Positions 42,858 to 51,946 are shown, counted from the stretch's first letter. The stretch is 64,000 nt of DNA from Mycobacterium sp. IDR2000157661 (GCF_022317005.1 NZ_CP081006.1:4030001-4094000), one strand, 5' to 3'. Made by a program: numbers and translations. Notes: a model not told the origin generated them from the letters alone.

Positions 42858-43469
42858 ATGGTCGACGCCCGCCGAACCTGTGTTAACTGTGCTGGTGAAT
42901 TCGCCGGTCGTCGAGACGCCCGGTACTGCTCCACCGCTTGCCGACAGAGGGCGTACCGCCGGCGAAACCGTAACGCACCCCCGGTTACGGCTATCACGGC
43001 GAACGGCCCGGTCACGGATGGCGATGAGTGGATGCGGGATCGCTTCGGAAACAACGAGCACACCGGCTACACGCCGATGGTCGAGCGCAAGCCCGGGGTC
43101 GTCCGTGTCGGAAGACATCGTGTCGCATATCAGGGCGACGGATCCGAAATCATCCACGATTATGTGCAGGCCATTTCCTGCATCGGCCGGCTAATCCGCG
43201 ACGACACCAGCGGTACGTGGCAGCACGACCTCCGAACTCCGTTGGGTTACTCGTTGCCCGCTCAACTCGATCCAGTTGCCGCTGCCAATCTAGCAAGCCA
43301 GCTGCACGCTGCCATCCCGAGAATCGCGGAGCTGGCCGCGTTGCTGGAGGGACGTGGGCGCATGACGCCCTTGCACACCAAAGTTCCTCTCGGCCCTTTG
43401 CCCGTGTCCGGTTTCGACGGTCCAGCGCAAATAGAATCCATCGCGCCTATCTTTAGTCGGGAATGGTAA
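42858..43469 (+). CDS. Hypothetical protein with N-terminal zinc-ribbon-like motif
   Basis: A 203-aa protein. The N-terminus carries CVNCAGEFAGRRDARYCSTACRQRAYRRR, a C-x2-C-x12-C-x3-C zinc-binding pattern with a basic tail like those in small DNA- or RNA-binding proteins. The rest is mixed alpha/beta with no motif I recognise. The coding start region contains further GTTACGG motifs that match those upstream, suggesting the protein may bind its own gene. Isolated gene between the DUF7159-like gene and the second mmpL. Confidence 0.72.
   Translation: MVDARRTCVNCAGEFAGRRDARYCSTACRQRAYRRRNRNAPPVTAITANGPVTDGDEWMRDRFGNNEHTGYTPMVERKPGVVRVGRHRVAYQGDGSEIIHDYVQAISCIGRLIRDDTSGTWQHDLRTPLGYSLPAQLDPVAAANLASQLHAAIPRIAELAALLEGRGRMTPLHTKVPLGPLPVSGFDGPAQIESIAPIFSREW
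42968..42990. repeat. Inverted repeat CCGTAAC/GTTACGG inside the zinc-finger gene
   Basis: Arms at 42968-42974 (CCGTAAC) and 42984-42990 (GTTACGG), nine bases apart, inside the coding region. They repeat the motif found before the start codon. Chance in a 68%-GC genome is possible but the sequence is not GC-rich-generic. Confidence 0.4.
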
Positions 43470-43587
43470 GACAGGCTGTCGAGTTCGCTGCCGACCGGTC
43501 ACTGCGTTCGCTTTCGGTGGTCTCGGTCTGGTAGGACTAAGGCGGACCTAACACCGCAGGGAGGAGCTCCGCCGAGGTGACTGCCTG

Positions 43588-46458
43588 GTGAGCGCTCCGA
43601 CCGTGGAGCCGGGCGCGCGGACCGACCACGCGAAACGATCAACACTGGCCAAGTGGATCCGGCGGCTGGCGTTGCCGATCATTGTCGGCTGGGTCCTGCT
43701 GATCGGCGTGCTCAACGTGACTGTGCCGCAGCTCGAAGTCGTCGGCCAGATGCGGTCGGTGTCGATGAGCCCGTCGGAAGCACCGTCGGTGATCGCGATG
43801 AAGCGCGTCGGCGAGGTCTTCCAGGAGTTCCAGTCCGACAGCGCGGTGATGATCGTCCTGGAGGGCGATCGGCCGCTGGGTGACGAGGCGCGCCGGTACT
43901 ACACCGAACTGGTCGACAGGCTCGAAGCCGACGACCGGCACGTCGAACACATCCAGGACTTCTGGGGCGACCCACTCACCGAGGCCGGCGCGGTGAGCGC
44001 CGACGGCAAGGCCGTGTACGTGCAGGCCTACCTGGCCGGCAACATGGGCGAGGCGCTGTCCAACGAGTCGGTGGAGGCGGTCAAGCAGATCGTCGACGGC
44101 CTCGCGCCCCCACCGGGAGTCGAGGTCTTCGTCACGGGCGGGTCGGCGTTGGTGGCCGACCAGCAGATCGCCAGCGACCGCAGCGTACGCATCATCGAAT
44201 ACGTCACGTTCGCCGTCATCATCACGATGCTGCTGCTGGTCTATCGGTCGGTAGTGACCACGCTGATCACGTTGGTGATGGTGGTCCTGGCGCTGGCGGC
44301 GACGCGCGGCGCGGTGGCGTTCCTCGGTTATCACGAGCTCATCGGGTTGTCGACGTTCGCGACAAACCTGCTTGTGACGCTGGCGATCGCCGCGTCGACC
44401 GACTACGCGATCTTCCTCATCGGGCGCTATCAAGAAGCCCGCACGACAGGCGAGGACCGCGAGTCGGCGTTCTACACCATGTTCCGCGGGACGGCGCACG
44501 TGGTGTTGGGCTCGGGTATGACGATCGCCGGTGCAACGTTCTGCCTTTCGTTCACCCGCCTGCCGTACTTTCAGTCGCTGGGTGTCCCGCTGGCGGTGGG
44601 AATGACCACGGCCGTATTGGTGGCGCTGACGTTGGGACCGGCGATCATCTCGGTAGCCAGCAGGTTCGGCAACATCCTCGAGCCGAGGCGTGCGATGCGC
44701 ATCCGGGGCTGGCGCAAGATCGGTGCCGCCATCGTGCGCTGGCCCGGCCCTGTCCTGCTGGCGACGGTCGCCCTCTCACTCGTCGGCCTACTAGCCCTGC
44801 CCGGCTACCGGCCGAACTACAACGACCGCAACTACCTGCCCCAGGACCTGCCGGCCAATCAGGGCTTCGCGGCCGCAGAACGGCACTTCTCCCCCGCGAC
44901 CATGAACCCGGAACTGGTGCTCATCGAGAGCGACCACGACCTTCGCAACTCCGCTGACTTCATCGTCATCGACAAGATCGCCAAGGCGATCTTCCGCGTG
45001 CCGGGAATCAGCCGGGTGCAGACCATCACGCGGCCGAGCGGAAAGCCGATCGAGTTCAGCACGATTCCGGCGCAGCTGAGCCTCAGCGGCGTGAACCAGC
45101 AGTTGAACAGCAAGTACCTCGAAGACCGCATGGACGACATGCTGGTCCAGGCTGACGAGATGCAGACGACCATCGACACGATGACGCGCATGATGTCGCT
45201 GATGGGCGAGATGTCGGCGACCACGTCCAGCATGGTCGAGAAGACCAAGACCATGACCATCGACATCGCCGAATTACGTGATCACGTGGCCGATTTCGAC
45301 GACTTCTTCCGGCCGATCCGCAACTACTTCTACTGGGAACCACACTGCTTCAACATCCCGATCTGCTGGGCGATGCGGTCGGTCTTCGACACCATCGACG
45401 GTCTCAACACGATGACCGACGACATCCAGCAACTGGTGCCCGATCTCGAACGCCTCGATGCGCTGATGCCCCAACTGATCGCGCTGATGCCCGAGCAGAT
45501 CGAGTCGATGAAGACCATGAAGACGATGATGCTGACGATGCACGCCACCCAAGGCGGGTTGCAGGACCAGCAGTCGGCCATGTCGGAGAACCAGTCGGCG
45601 ATGGGCGACGCATTCAACGACTCGTGGAACGACGACACGTTCTACCTGCCGCCGGAGATCTTCGAGAACGAAGAGTTCAGACGCGGCATGGAGAACTTCA
45701 TCTCGCCGAACGGGCACGCGGTCCGGATGATCGTCCAACACGAGGGCGATCCGCTCAGCATCGACGGCATCGACCGCATCGATGCCATCAAGCACGCCGC
45801 CAAGGAGGCGATCAAAGGCACGCCGCTGGAGGGCTCGACGATCTACGTCGCAGGCACCGCCTCGGCATTCCGCGACATGCAGGAGGGCAACACCTACGAC
45901 CTGATGATCGCGGCGATCCTGGCGCTGGCGCTGATCTTCACGATCATGCTGCTCATCACGCGAAGTGTGGTGGCGGCTGCGGTCATCGTGGGAACGGTCG
46001 TGTTGTCGCTCGGTGCCTCGTTCGGCTTGTCGATCCTGTTGTGGCAGCACATCCTCGGCATCGACCTGCAATTCATGGTGATGGCGATGGCCGTCATCAT
46101 TCTGCTGGCCGTCGGCGCCGACTACAACCTGTTGCTGGTGTCGCGGCTGAAGGAGGAACTGCCGGCAGGCATCAACACTGCCCTCATCCGGGCGATGGGA
46201 GGCAGCGGTTCCGTCGTCACCGCGGCGGGTTTGGTGTTCGCGTTCACCATGATCTCCATGTCGGTCAGTTCGTTGACCGTCGTGGCACAGGTCGGCACCA
46301 CCATAGGCATGGGCCTGCTGTTCGACACGCTGGTGATCCGCGCGTTCATGACGCCGTCGATCGCAGCACTGATGGGCAAGTGGTTCTGGTGGCCGCAGAT
46401 CGTCAGGCCGAGACCGAAACCCGCGCCGTGGCCCGCGCCGCGACAGCCGACGCCGTGA
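43588..46458 (+). CDS. MmpL-family RND transporter (MmpL4/L5-like), no adjacent mmpS
   Basis: A 956-aa RND exporter closely paralogous to the 37.6-40.5 kb MmpL (shared FTRLPYFQSLGVPL, NYNDRNYLP, WEPHCFNIPICWAM, GADYNLLLVSRLKEE). The proton-relay pairs are STDYAIFLIGRYQEAR and GADYNLLLVSRL, and the Met-rich coiled-coil loop is present. Unlike its paralogue it has no mmpS in front; the MmpS may come from elsewhere. GTG 43588 gives the usual hydrophilic N-terminus before helix 1. Its 3' end overlaps the convergent acyltransferase gene by 56 bp. Confidence 0.94.
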   Translation: MSAPTVEPGARTDHAKRSTLAKWIRRLALPIIVGWVLLIGVLNVTVPQLEVVGQMRSVSMSPSEAPSVIAMKRVGEVFQEFQSDSAVMIVLEGDRPLGDEARRYYTELVDRLEADDRHVEHIQDFWGDPLTEAGAVSADGKAVYVQAYLAGNMGEALSNESVEAVKQIVDGLAPPPGVEVFVTGGSALVADQQIASDRSVRIIEYVTFAVIITMLLLVYRSVVTTLITLVMVVLALAATRGAVAFLGYHELIGLSTFATNLLVTLAIAASTDYAIFLIGRYQEARTTGEDRESAFYTMFRGTAHVVLGSGMTIAGATFCLSFTRLPYFQSLGVPLAVGMTTAVLVALTLGPAIISVASRFGNILEPRRAMRIRGWRKIGAAIVRWPGPVLLATVALSLVGLLALPGYRPNYNDRNYLPQDLPANQGFAAAERHFSPATMNPELVLIESDHDLRNSADFIVIDKIAKAIFRVPGISRVQTITRPSGKPIEFSTIPAQLSLSGVNQQLNSKYLEDRMDDMLVQADEMQTTIDTMTRMMSLMGEMSATTSSMVEKTKTMTIDIAELRDHVADFDDFFRPIRNYFYWEPHCFNIPICWAMRSVFDTIDGLNTMTDDIQQLVPDLERLDALMPQLIALMPEQIESMKTMKTMMLTMHATQGGLQDQQSAMSENQSAMGDAFNDSWNDDTFYLPPEIFENEEFRRGMENFISPNGHAVRMIVQHEGDPLSIDGIDRIDAIKHAAKEAIKGTPLEGSTIYVAGTASAFRDMQEGNTYDLMIAAILALALIFTIMLLITRSVVAAAVIVGTVVLSLGASFGLSILLWQHILGIDLQFMVMAMAVIILLAVGADYNLLLVSRLKEELPAGINTALIRAMGGSGSVVTAAGLVFAFTMISMSVSSLTVVAQVGTTIGMGLLFDTLVIRAFMTPSIAALMGKWFWWPQIVRPRPKPAPWPAPRQPTP

Positions 46459-47704
46459 AGAAGCCGAGCAGCGCCCATCCCGTCGCGCCGGTGAGACCGT
46501 GCTTGGCCACCAGGGTCAACACCACGCCGGCGACGACGATCAGGACCCCGGCGGTGGTGGAACGGGCACCGGTGGCCTGAACCGGCACGTCCCACCACGG
46601 CAGCCGGCGATGCTCCAGCGGCGAGAGCAGCCGGAACATCACGGCCATCACCACCGCGAACACAACTGCCCGCAGCACCAGCATGGCCCAGAAGTCGGGC
46701 GCGTTGACGTCGAAGGCGTCGCGCCCGACGGCGTGCAGGGAGAACGCCGCGATCGCGATCGCCACAATGTGCCACAGGTAGAGGGTCATGGCACCGCCGT
46801 TGCCCGTGGCGACGACATACCAGACGCGCGGCCTCTCGGCCCACCGGCGGATCGGCCCCGCTGAGGCCACGAACAGGCACGACATCCAGGTGCAGTGCAG
46901 GCCGAGCAGCAGCGTGGGCGGGGAGGTGTTCGACAGTTCCTCAATGCCGGTCACCACTAGAGCGACCTCGTACGGTCCGCTCACCACAAGCAGGATTTGG
47001 GCGGTCAGGGCGGCGAGGGCGCCGAGCAGCGCGGCCCGTACGGTGACGAGATTGCGGGCGTAGGCCACGCCGATCACCATCGGAATGAGCCATACCACAA
47101 CGAAGTTCATGACCCCGAACAGGTCGTTGCCTGCGACGATCCGAAGCGCGTCGAAGGCGCCGGCGGCGGCCAGCAGGGCGGCGATGAGCGCGAGGGCCGC
47201 GCGCCCCGAGGTGAGACGGGTCAGGGCCGGCACGAACGCCAACACGACGAGATACACGCCGAGGAACCACAGCAGCGCAACCACTTCTCGGCCGAGATCG
47301 GCGGCGGATTCGGCGCCAAGCGTCAGATGGACCACCGCAAGACCGATCGACCATGCTGCCAGATACCAGAACAACGGTCGGCACAATCGCTGCGCGCGCC
47401 TGACCAACCATGTCCCCCACGCCGAGCCGGGGTGCCAGCCGTACGCGCCGGCCGCGCCGCCTGCGAAGAAGAACAGCGGCATCACCTGCAGAATCCAGGT
47501 GACGGGGGCGGCCGCGGGCAGCTCACCCAGCGAGTTTCCGATGCGCACACCGCCGTCCTCGATGGTGGCAAGCAGCAGCGCACAGTGACCGAAGATGACG
47601 ACGAGCAGCGCGCCGAGACGGCCGACGTCGACGGCGCGATCGCGGTCGCCGGGGGTCGCGGCGTTGAGCTTGGCGGCGCCGGACAGGGACTTGGTGAGCG
47701 GCAT
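46403..47704 (-). CDS. Acyltransferase-3 family integral membrane protein
   Basis: A 433-aa polytopic protein with about 10 membrane segments. DVGRLGALLVVIFGHCALLL has the conserved Arg-His environment of acyltransferase-3 (OafA/WecH) proteins, and LQVMPLFFFAGGAAGAYGW matches the second helix block. Such enzymes O-acylate sugars or lipids on the cell envelope. ATG 47704; the 3' end overlaps the mmpL gene antisense by 56 bp. Neighbouring MmpL makes a lipid- or glycolipid-related role plausible, not proven. Confidence 0.85.
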   Translation of the reverse strand: MPLTKSLSGAAKLNAATPGDRDRAVDVGRLGALLVVIFGHCALLLATIEDGGVRIGNSLGELPAAAPVTWILQVMPLFFFAGGAAGAYGWHPGSAWGTWLVRRAQRLCRPLFWYLAAWSIGLAVVHLTLGAESAADLGREVVALLWFLGVYLVVLAFVPALTRLTSGRAALALIAALLAAAGAFDALRIVAGNDLFGVMNFVVVWLIPMVIGVAYARNLVTVRAALLGALAALTAQILLVVSGPYEVALVVTGIEELSNTSPPTLLLGLHCTWMSCLFVASAGPIRRWAERPRVWYVVATGNGGAMTLYLWHIVAIAIAAFSLHAVGRDAFDVNAPDFWAMLVLRAVVFAVVMAVMFRLLSPLEHRRLPWWDVPVQATGARSTTAGVLIVVAGVVLTLVAKHGLTGATGWALLGFFTASAVAARATARVSVSA

Positions 47705-47806
47705 GCCTCAAGGATGCCGGTCGCTGGCGTGAACCGGATGAGTAGGACCACCCGAGAGGCCGTGTCGTCACAGCGCGCCACGGCGATGTCAGGGCATATC
47801 GCGATC

Positions 47807-47859
47807 TGCATCGATTATGCATCGATTAGTTGCATCGATCTCGCATCGTTTGGTATATT
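47807..47859. promoter_or_regulatory. Three TGCATCGAT direct repeats with promoter-like hexamers
   Basis: Copies of TGCATCGAT at 47807-47815, 47818-47826 and 47831-47839, then a partial CGCATCG at 47842-47848. TTGCAT (47830-47835) and TATATT (47854-47859) are 18 bp apart and look like -35/-10 elements for the downstream gene. The short phased repeats suggest an activator- or repressor-binding array. Confidence 0.5.
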
Positions 47860-47925
47860 GACATCATCGTCAGACGGTTGGTCCTCGCGATCGTTGACCA
47901 ACCAACCGGATTCAGGAGTGCGACC

Positions 47926-48159
47926 ATGGCCTTCGACACCATGAGTATCGAGTCGACGCTCCGGCTGGTGTTCATCGGCGGGTTCCTGGCCCTGCTCATT
48001 CTCAGCCTCGCGATGGACGAGGACAGCTACGCCCGCAGGTCTACGCGGCGCCGCCGGCGGGCCGGGAAAGTCCAAACGGCATCCGACGGATCCGGCGCCG
48101 AGGCTGACCGCACGACGATTGCCTCACGATCTCGGGCAGCGAAAGAGAAGGTCGGCTGA
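47926..48159 (+). CDS. Small single-pass membrane protein
   Basis: A 77-aa protein. MAFDTMSIESTLRLVFIGGF leads into one membrane helix (LVFIGGFLALLILSLAM), then a strongly basic juxtamembrane stretch (ARRSTRRRRRAGK) and a polar tail. ATG 47926 is preferred to the ATG at 47830 because the latter lies in the repeat/promoter array. No family recognised; topology suggests a cytoplasmic basic tail. Downstream of the TGCATCGAT array, so likely regulated by whatever binds it. Confidence 0.62.
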   Translation: MAFDTMSIESTLRLVFIGGFLALLILSLAMDEDSYARRSTRRRRRAGKVQTASDGSGAEADRTTIASRSRAAKEKVG

Positions 48160-48290
48160 GCGGCTGTGTGACCTATAGGGCCGCACGCCGACCGGCCGTC
48201 GCGCCGCCGAACGCGGGCCGTCGATTTGCCTGACGCGGTGGTGGGTACTTAGCAGTATCCACGCATTCATTCCGGGGGAGGCAGCATCCG

Positions 48291-48605
48291 ATGGTTGGTC
48301 AGGAAAACGGTGAAGGTGGCCGGTGGGACGTCGGCTTCAAAGGCGATGCGGTGTACCTGGAACGCCGCAGCGAGGACGACGAACAACTCTTCAGGGACAA
48401 GCTGGAACCGGAGGAAGCGCGCGAACTCGCCTCGCTGTTGAACAAATACGCCGACAAAGCGGATTCGGCCGACACAGGTGCTTCGAGCGACGACGATTCG
48501 GACGATGACTCCGACGACGACGATTCGGACGATGGCGACGATTCGGATGACGGCGGTGGCTCTCATGACGTTGACTCTGATGAGGAGAGCCGGGACCGCG
48601 ACTGA
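48291..48605 (+). CDS. Acidic low-complexity protein
   Basis: A 104-aa protein. The N-terminal half is folded-looking (DVGFKGDAVYLERRSEDDEQ; LEPEEARELASLLNKYADKA), and the C-terminal third is a Ser/Asp-rich tract of roughly 40 residues encoded by GAC/GAT repeats. No known domain assigned. It starts with ATG 48291 after GGGGGAGG. The tract could bind cations or basic proteins. Probably transcribed with the exported protein gene 15 bp downstream. Confidence 0.68.
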   Translation: MVGQENGEGGRWDVGFKGDAVYLERRSEDDEQLFRDKLEPEEARELASLLNKYADKADSADTGASSDDDSDDDSDDDDSDDGDDSDDGGGSHDVDSDEESRDRD

Positions 48606-48620
48606 GGCATACTGCCTTCC

Positions 48621-49109
48621 ATGGGGGCGACGGTGACGCGTACAAAGCGGTTCTGGGCGGCGTGGATGGCCGCGGGTGTGGTCGTTGCGGTCGGGACGGC
48701 CGGCCCGGCGAGTGCAGACGAGATATCGGCGAACGCGGTAGGTACATACGACGCCGTGTATCCGTGGGACACGACGACGTGGGTCGTCACGCCGTGTGAG
48801 GACGATTCGGTCCAGTGCGTCCATGTGACCGAGTACGGCGCCGGCGACACCGCGCGGGAGTATCCGGGGTGGAGTGCGAACGCCTACTGGCAGGTCGGTT
48901 GGTGGATGATCCAGGGCGTCGACACACCCAATGCCCTGACATGTGAAGACGGTTCACAGCACAACCTGCCGATGAACTATGTATGGGATGCCGCGACCGG
49001 TTCCGGCGTTCGCTCCTACTACGAACCGGGGATCTGTGATGGCAACGCCTACAACGGGTTCAACGAATTGACCGTGACTAGGATCGCACCTGCGACGGCG
49101 CCGGCTTAG
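48621..49109 (+). CDS. Exported protein of unknown function
   Basis: A 162-aa protein with an N-terminal signal sequence (FWAAWMAAGVVVAVGTAGPA, cleavage near ASADE at residue 34). The mature region is rich in Trp/Tyr and contains four Cys (VTPCEDD, VQCVHV, LTCEDG, GICDGN), probably two disulphides. It resembles short mycobacterial secreted proteins; no named family recognised. Follows the acidic protein gene by 15 bp. Confidence 0.78.
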   Translation: MGATVTRTKRFWAAWMAAGVVVAVGTAGPASADEISANAVGTYDAVYPWDTTTWVVTPCEDDSVQCVHVTEYGAGDTAREYPGWSANAYWQVGWWMIQGVDTPNALTCEDGSQHNLPMNYVWDAATGSGVRSYYEPGICDGNAYNGFNELTVTRIAPATAPA

Positions 49110-49133
49110 CGGCCGGGAATAGAACCGGGATGA

Positions 49134-49832
49134 TCACTGGGCGGTCAGGGCCGGAAACGGCCGTTCGTCGTAGACATCACAACCAGCGCCTAACGGTGGC
49201 CGAAAACCGCGATCGCTCGCGCTCATGTCTCCTGTCGCAGGTATCCCGTCGGCCAGCCCGTAGCGTAGGTAAACCGTTCCCATAGGACTGGCGACCGGCT
49301 GACCGAGGAGCGTGAGGTTCGTGGGCACCTCGCCACCATCGAAGACTTTCTTGCCCACCCCGAGAACGATCGGATGCACCCAGAGATTGAGGCGGTCGAA
49401 GAGCTTCTCGCGAAGAAGCGTCTGGACCAGGTCGAGGCTGCCGACGACGCTGACATGCTCGTGCTGATCGCGGATCTCGCGGACGGCGCCGGGCAGATCC
49501 GGAGCGAGTTGCGTGGAGCCTGCCCATGAGAGGTCGGGCCTGCCGCGGGACGCCACGTACTTCGGGACACGGTTGAAGATGGCGGCGATCTCGTCGTCCT
49601 GGCCGCTCTGCCGATGCGGCCAGTGCGCAGCGAAGATGTCGTACGTCCGACGGCCGAGCAGCAGGGCGTCCGTGGCTTCATACGCGGCGCCGACCTGTTC
49701 ACCGCAAGCCTCGTCGAACAGGGGTGCCTGCCACCCACCGAACGGGAAACCGGCCGGATCCTCGTCGGGTCCGCCCGGCGCCTGCCCGACGAGGTCGAGG
49801 GTCGCGAAGAGTTCGATGTGGACGAGGCCCAT
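49134..49832 (-). CDS. Dihydrofolate reductase-like (RibD C-terminal) family protein
   Basis: A 232-aa protein of the DHFR/RibD_C superfamily. ELFATLDLVGQAPGGPDEDP is the N-terminal strand, ALLLGRRTYDIFAAHWPHR the conserved cofactor block, SVVGSLDLVQTLL the NADPH-site glycine-type turn, and LWVHPIVLGVGKKVF the C-terminal block. The family includes uncharacterised NADPH reductases. ATG 49832 with GGGAGTAGG upstream is preferred over the longer frame to 49895. Lone gene; natural substrate unknown. Confidence 0.88.
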   Translation of the reverse strand: MGLVHIELFATLDLVGQAPGGPDEDPAGFPFGGWQAPLFDEACGEQVGAAYEATDALLLGRRTYDIFAAHWPHRQSGQDDEIAAIFNRVPKYVASRGRPDLSWAGSTQLAPDLPGAVREIRDQHEHVSVVGSLDLVQTLLREKLFDRLNLWVHPIVLGVGKKVFDGGEVPTNLTLLGQPVASPMGTVYLRYGLADGIPATGDMSASDRGFRPPLGAGCDVYDERPFPALTAQ

Positions 49833-50041
49833 GCCTACTCCCGATGGTCGGCGATCTCGGTCAGAAGGTAGACCTATAGGTGAACTCAGATTCATCGGCG
49901 TGGCGGCGCCCGCAGGGGACGTTTTAGGTGCTCGACGTGACCCTGGTGTCGTGCGCTACGGGCACAAATTGGGCTCATTGCGGGGCATTGTCCGACGCTG
50001 CGGTATGGTTCATCGCGTCCGCCGGTTGCTTGGCGGCATTG

Positions 50042-50115
50042 CGGGCTGTGGCGCAGTTTGGTAGCGCACTTGACTGGGGGTCAAGTGGTCGCAGGTTCAA
50101 ATCCTGTCAGCCCGA
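50042..50115 (+). tRNA. tRNA-Pro (anticodon GGG)
   Basis: A 74-nt cloverleaf: acceptor arms CGGGCTG and CAGCCCG pair fully, D-arm GCGC..GCGC, anticodon stem CTTGA/TCAAG with loop CTGGGGG (anticodon GGG), T-arm GCAGG-TTCAAAT-CCTGT with one G-U pair, discriminator A. CCA is not encoded. It decodes CCC/CCU. tRNA 3' ends are common integration sites, but no integrase or direct repeat of the 3' end was noticed in the window. Confidence 0.95.
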
Positions 50116-50455
50116 CGCAATCATCGACGCATTGTGGTGGCGCTAGTCGGATGCGCAGCTGATACAGGTTGTCCAGGCTGCCGAGTCCTGGCGAGGTGTC
50201 CTCCCCGGGCGGGGTCTCGCCGCCACGTCCGCCTCTGCAAGGCGTTCGGTCTGCAAGCATGCCGACCGGCTGGCACTGGACTAGAGTCACTTCACCGGCC
50301 AACGGCGCTGGACCGACCAGCAGCCTTCACGGCCATCACCTGTCCGGCTCCACGCGGTACAAACTTTCGCCGGCCGCAGATGGTCGGCCCCTGAGTTCGA
50401 ACACTGCTGCCGTCCCGTCACAGCACCAACCGCCATCACGGGGTATACCCAAGCG
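50116..50455. other. Intergenic region without a gene, 340 bp
   Basis: Between tRNA-Pro and the photolyase gene. The short open frames on both strands here have no family features and overlap one another; one antisense frame simply reads through the tRNA. No promoter, repeat or attachment-site duplicate was recognised. Confidence 0.6.
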
Positions 50456-51943
50456 GTGACCGCACGCGACGACACGCCGCTCTGGCTCTTCGCCGATCAG
50501 CTCGGCCCGGTATTCCACGGCGGCGAGCACGCGCACCGCGAGGTCCTGCTCGTAGAGTCCGATGCGGCGCTGCGCAAGCGCCGCTATCACCGCCAGAAGC
50601 TGCACCTGGTCCTCTCGGGACTGCGCCACGCCGAGCGCGATCTCGGTGACCGTGCCAGCCTGCTCAAGGCCGACACCTACACCGACGCACTCGAGCGCTT
50701 CGGCCGAGCGGTGGTGGTTCATCAGCCCACCTCGCACACCGCCGAACAGTTCGTGCACCGTCTGGTGAAGCAGGGCCTGGTCGCAGATGTCCTACCCACG
50801 CCGATGTTCGCGTTGTCCCGCAAAGACTTCGAGGAGTGGGCGGGAAATCGCACCCGCTTCCGGATGGAGGACTTCTACCGCGACCAACGCCGCCGCTTCG
50901 ACGTCCTGATGGACGGCCGCGAGCCCGTCGGGCGCCGCTGGAACTACGACGAGGACAACCGCGAGCCACCGCCGAAGAAGCAGTCGACCCTCGGCGTGCC
51001 CAAGCCGTACCAACCACGCGAAGACGACATCGACGAGCATGTCCGCCGCGACCTCGACGCGACGGGCCTCGACACCGTCGGCGCCGACGGCCCGCGACTG
51101 TTCGCCGTCACGCCCGCTGAGGCCCAGCGCGCGCTCAGGCGCTTCATCGACCATCGGTTGCCCACCTTCGGTCGGTGGGAGGACGCCATCATGGGCGGTG
51201 ACTGGGCGATGTCGCACTCGCTGCTGTCGGTGCCGCTCAACCTCGGCGTGCTGCATCCTCTCGAGGCCGTCCACGCCGCCGAGCAGGCGTACCGCACGGG
51301 CGCCGCGCCGCTGGCCGCCGTCGAGGGCTTCATCCGCCAGATCCTGGGGTGGCGCGAGTACATGTGGCACCTGTACTGGCACTTCGGTCCCGGCTACCTT
51401 CGCAACAACAACCTGGACGCCCGTACCAAGTTGCCCCAGTGGTGGGCCGAACTCGACGCCGACGCCGTCACCGCCGAATGCCTGCGGCACGCGCTGATGG
51501 GAGTCCGCGACCGCGGTTGGACCCACCACATCCAACGGCTGATGGTGCTGGGCAACTTCGCGCTACAACGCGGCTATTCACCGAGCCTGCTGACCGACTG
51601 GTTCGCCACCGCATACGTCGACGGCTTCCGGTGGGTGATGCCGACCAACGTCATCGGCATGAGCCAACACGCCGACGGCGGCGCGCTGGCCACCAAGCCG
51701 TACTCCGCCGGTGGCGCCTACATCAACAAGATGAGCGATCACTGCGGCGACTGCGCCTACGACCCGAGAAAGCGCCTCGGCGAGGACGCCTGCCCGTTCA
51801 CCGCCGGGTACTGGACGTTCGTGCACCGCCACCGCGACCTGCTCGCCCGCAATCGGCGCACCCAGCGCTCGGTGGCGATGCTGGAGCGCCTCAAAGACAT
51901 CGATGAGGTGCTCGAGCAGGAGCGCACGCGGCGGGCCTATTGA
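50456..51943 (+). CDS. FeS-type bacterial cryptochrome/(6-4) photolyase (FeS-BCP family)
   Basis: A 495-aa protein of the CryPro/FeS-BCP family, which repairs (6-4) UV photoproducts using FAD, light and a [4Fe-4S] cluster. The N-terminal Rossmann domain starts LWLFADQLGPVF, the FAD-binding helical domain includes GGDWAMSHSLLSVPLN and FIRQILGWREYMW. The C-terminal cluster region carries MSDHCGDCAYDPRKRLGEDA followed by CPF, giving three closely spaced Cys; a fourth (AECLRHALMG) is upstream. GTG 50456. Converges with a TSUP gene, leaving 3 bp. Light- or DNA-damage control not visible. Confidence 0.9.
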   Translation: MTARDDTPLWLFADQLGPVFHGGEHAHREVLLVESDAALRKRRYHRQKLHLVLSGLRHAERDLGDRASLLKADTYTDALERFGRAVVVHQPTSHTAEQFVHRLVKQGLVADVLPTPMFALSRKDFEEWAGNRTRFRMEDFYRDQRRRFDVLMDGREPVGRRWNYDEDNREPPPKKQSTLGVPKPYQPREDDIDEHVRRDLDATGLDTVGADGPRLFAVTPAEAQRALRRFIDHRLPTFGRWEDAIMGGDWAMSHSLLSVPLNLGVLHPLEAVHAAEQAYRTGAAPLAAVEGFIRQILGWREYMWHLYWHFGPGYLRNNNLDARTKLPQWWAELDADAVTAECLRHALMGVRDRGWTHHIQRLMVLGNFALQRGYSPSLLTDWFATAYVDGFRWVMPTNVIGMSQHADGGALATKPYSAGGAYINKMSDHCGDCAYDPRKRLGEDACPFTAGYWTFVHRHRDLLARNRRTQRSVAMLERLKDIDEVLEQERTRRAY

Positions 51944-51946
51944 CAC

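Noticed and set aside
47830..47925. Longer start for the small membrane protein at ATG 47830
   Set aside because: That ATG lies within the TGCATCGAT array and overlaps the likely promoter; ATG 47926 gives a compact single-helix protein.
50081..50302. Minus-strand 73-aa frame ending in GFEPATT
   Set aside because: This ending is the classic antisense translation of a tRNA 3' half; the region is tRNA plus intergenic DNA.
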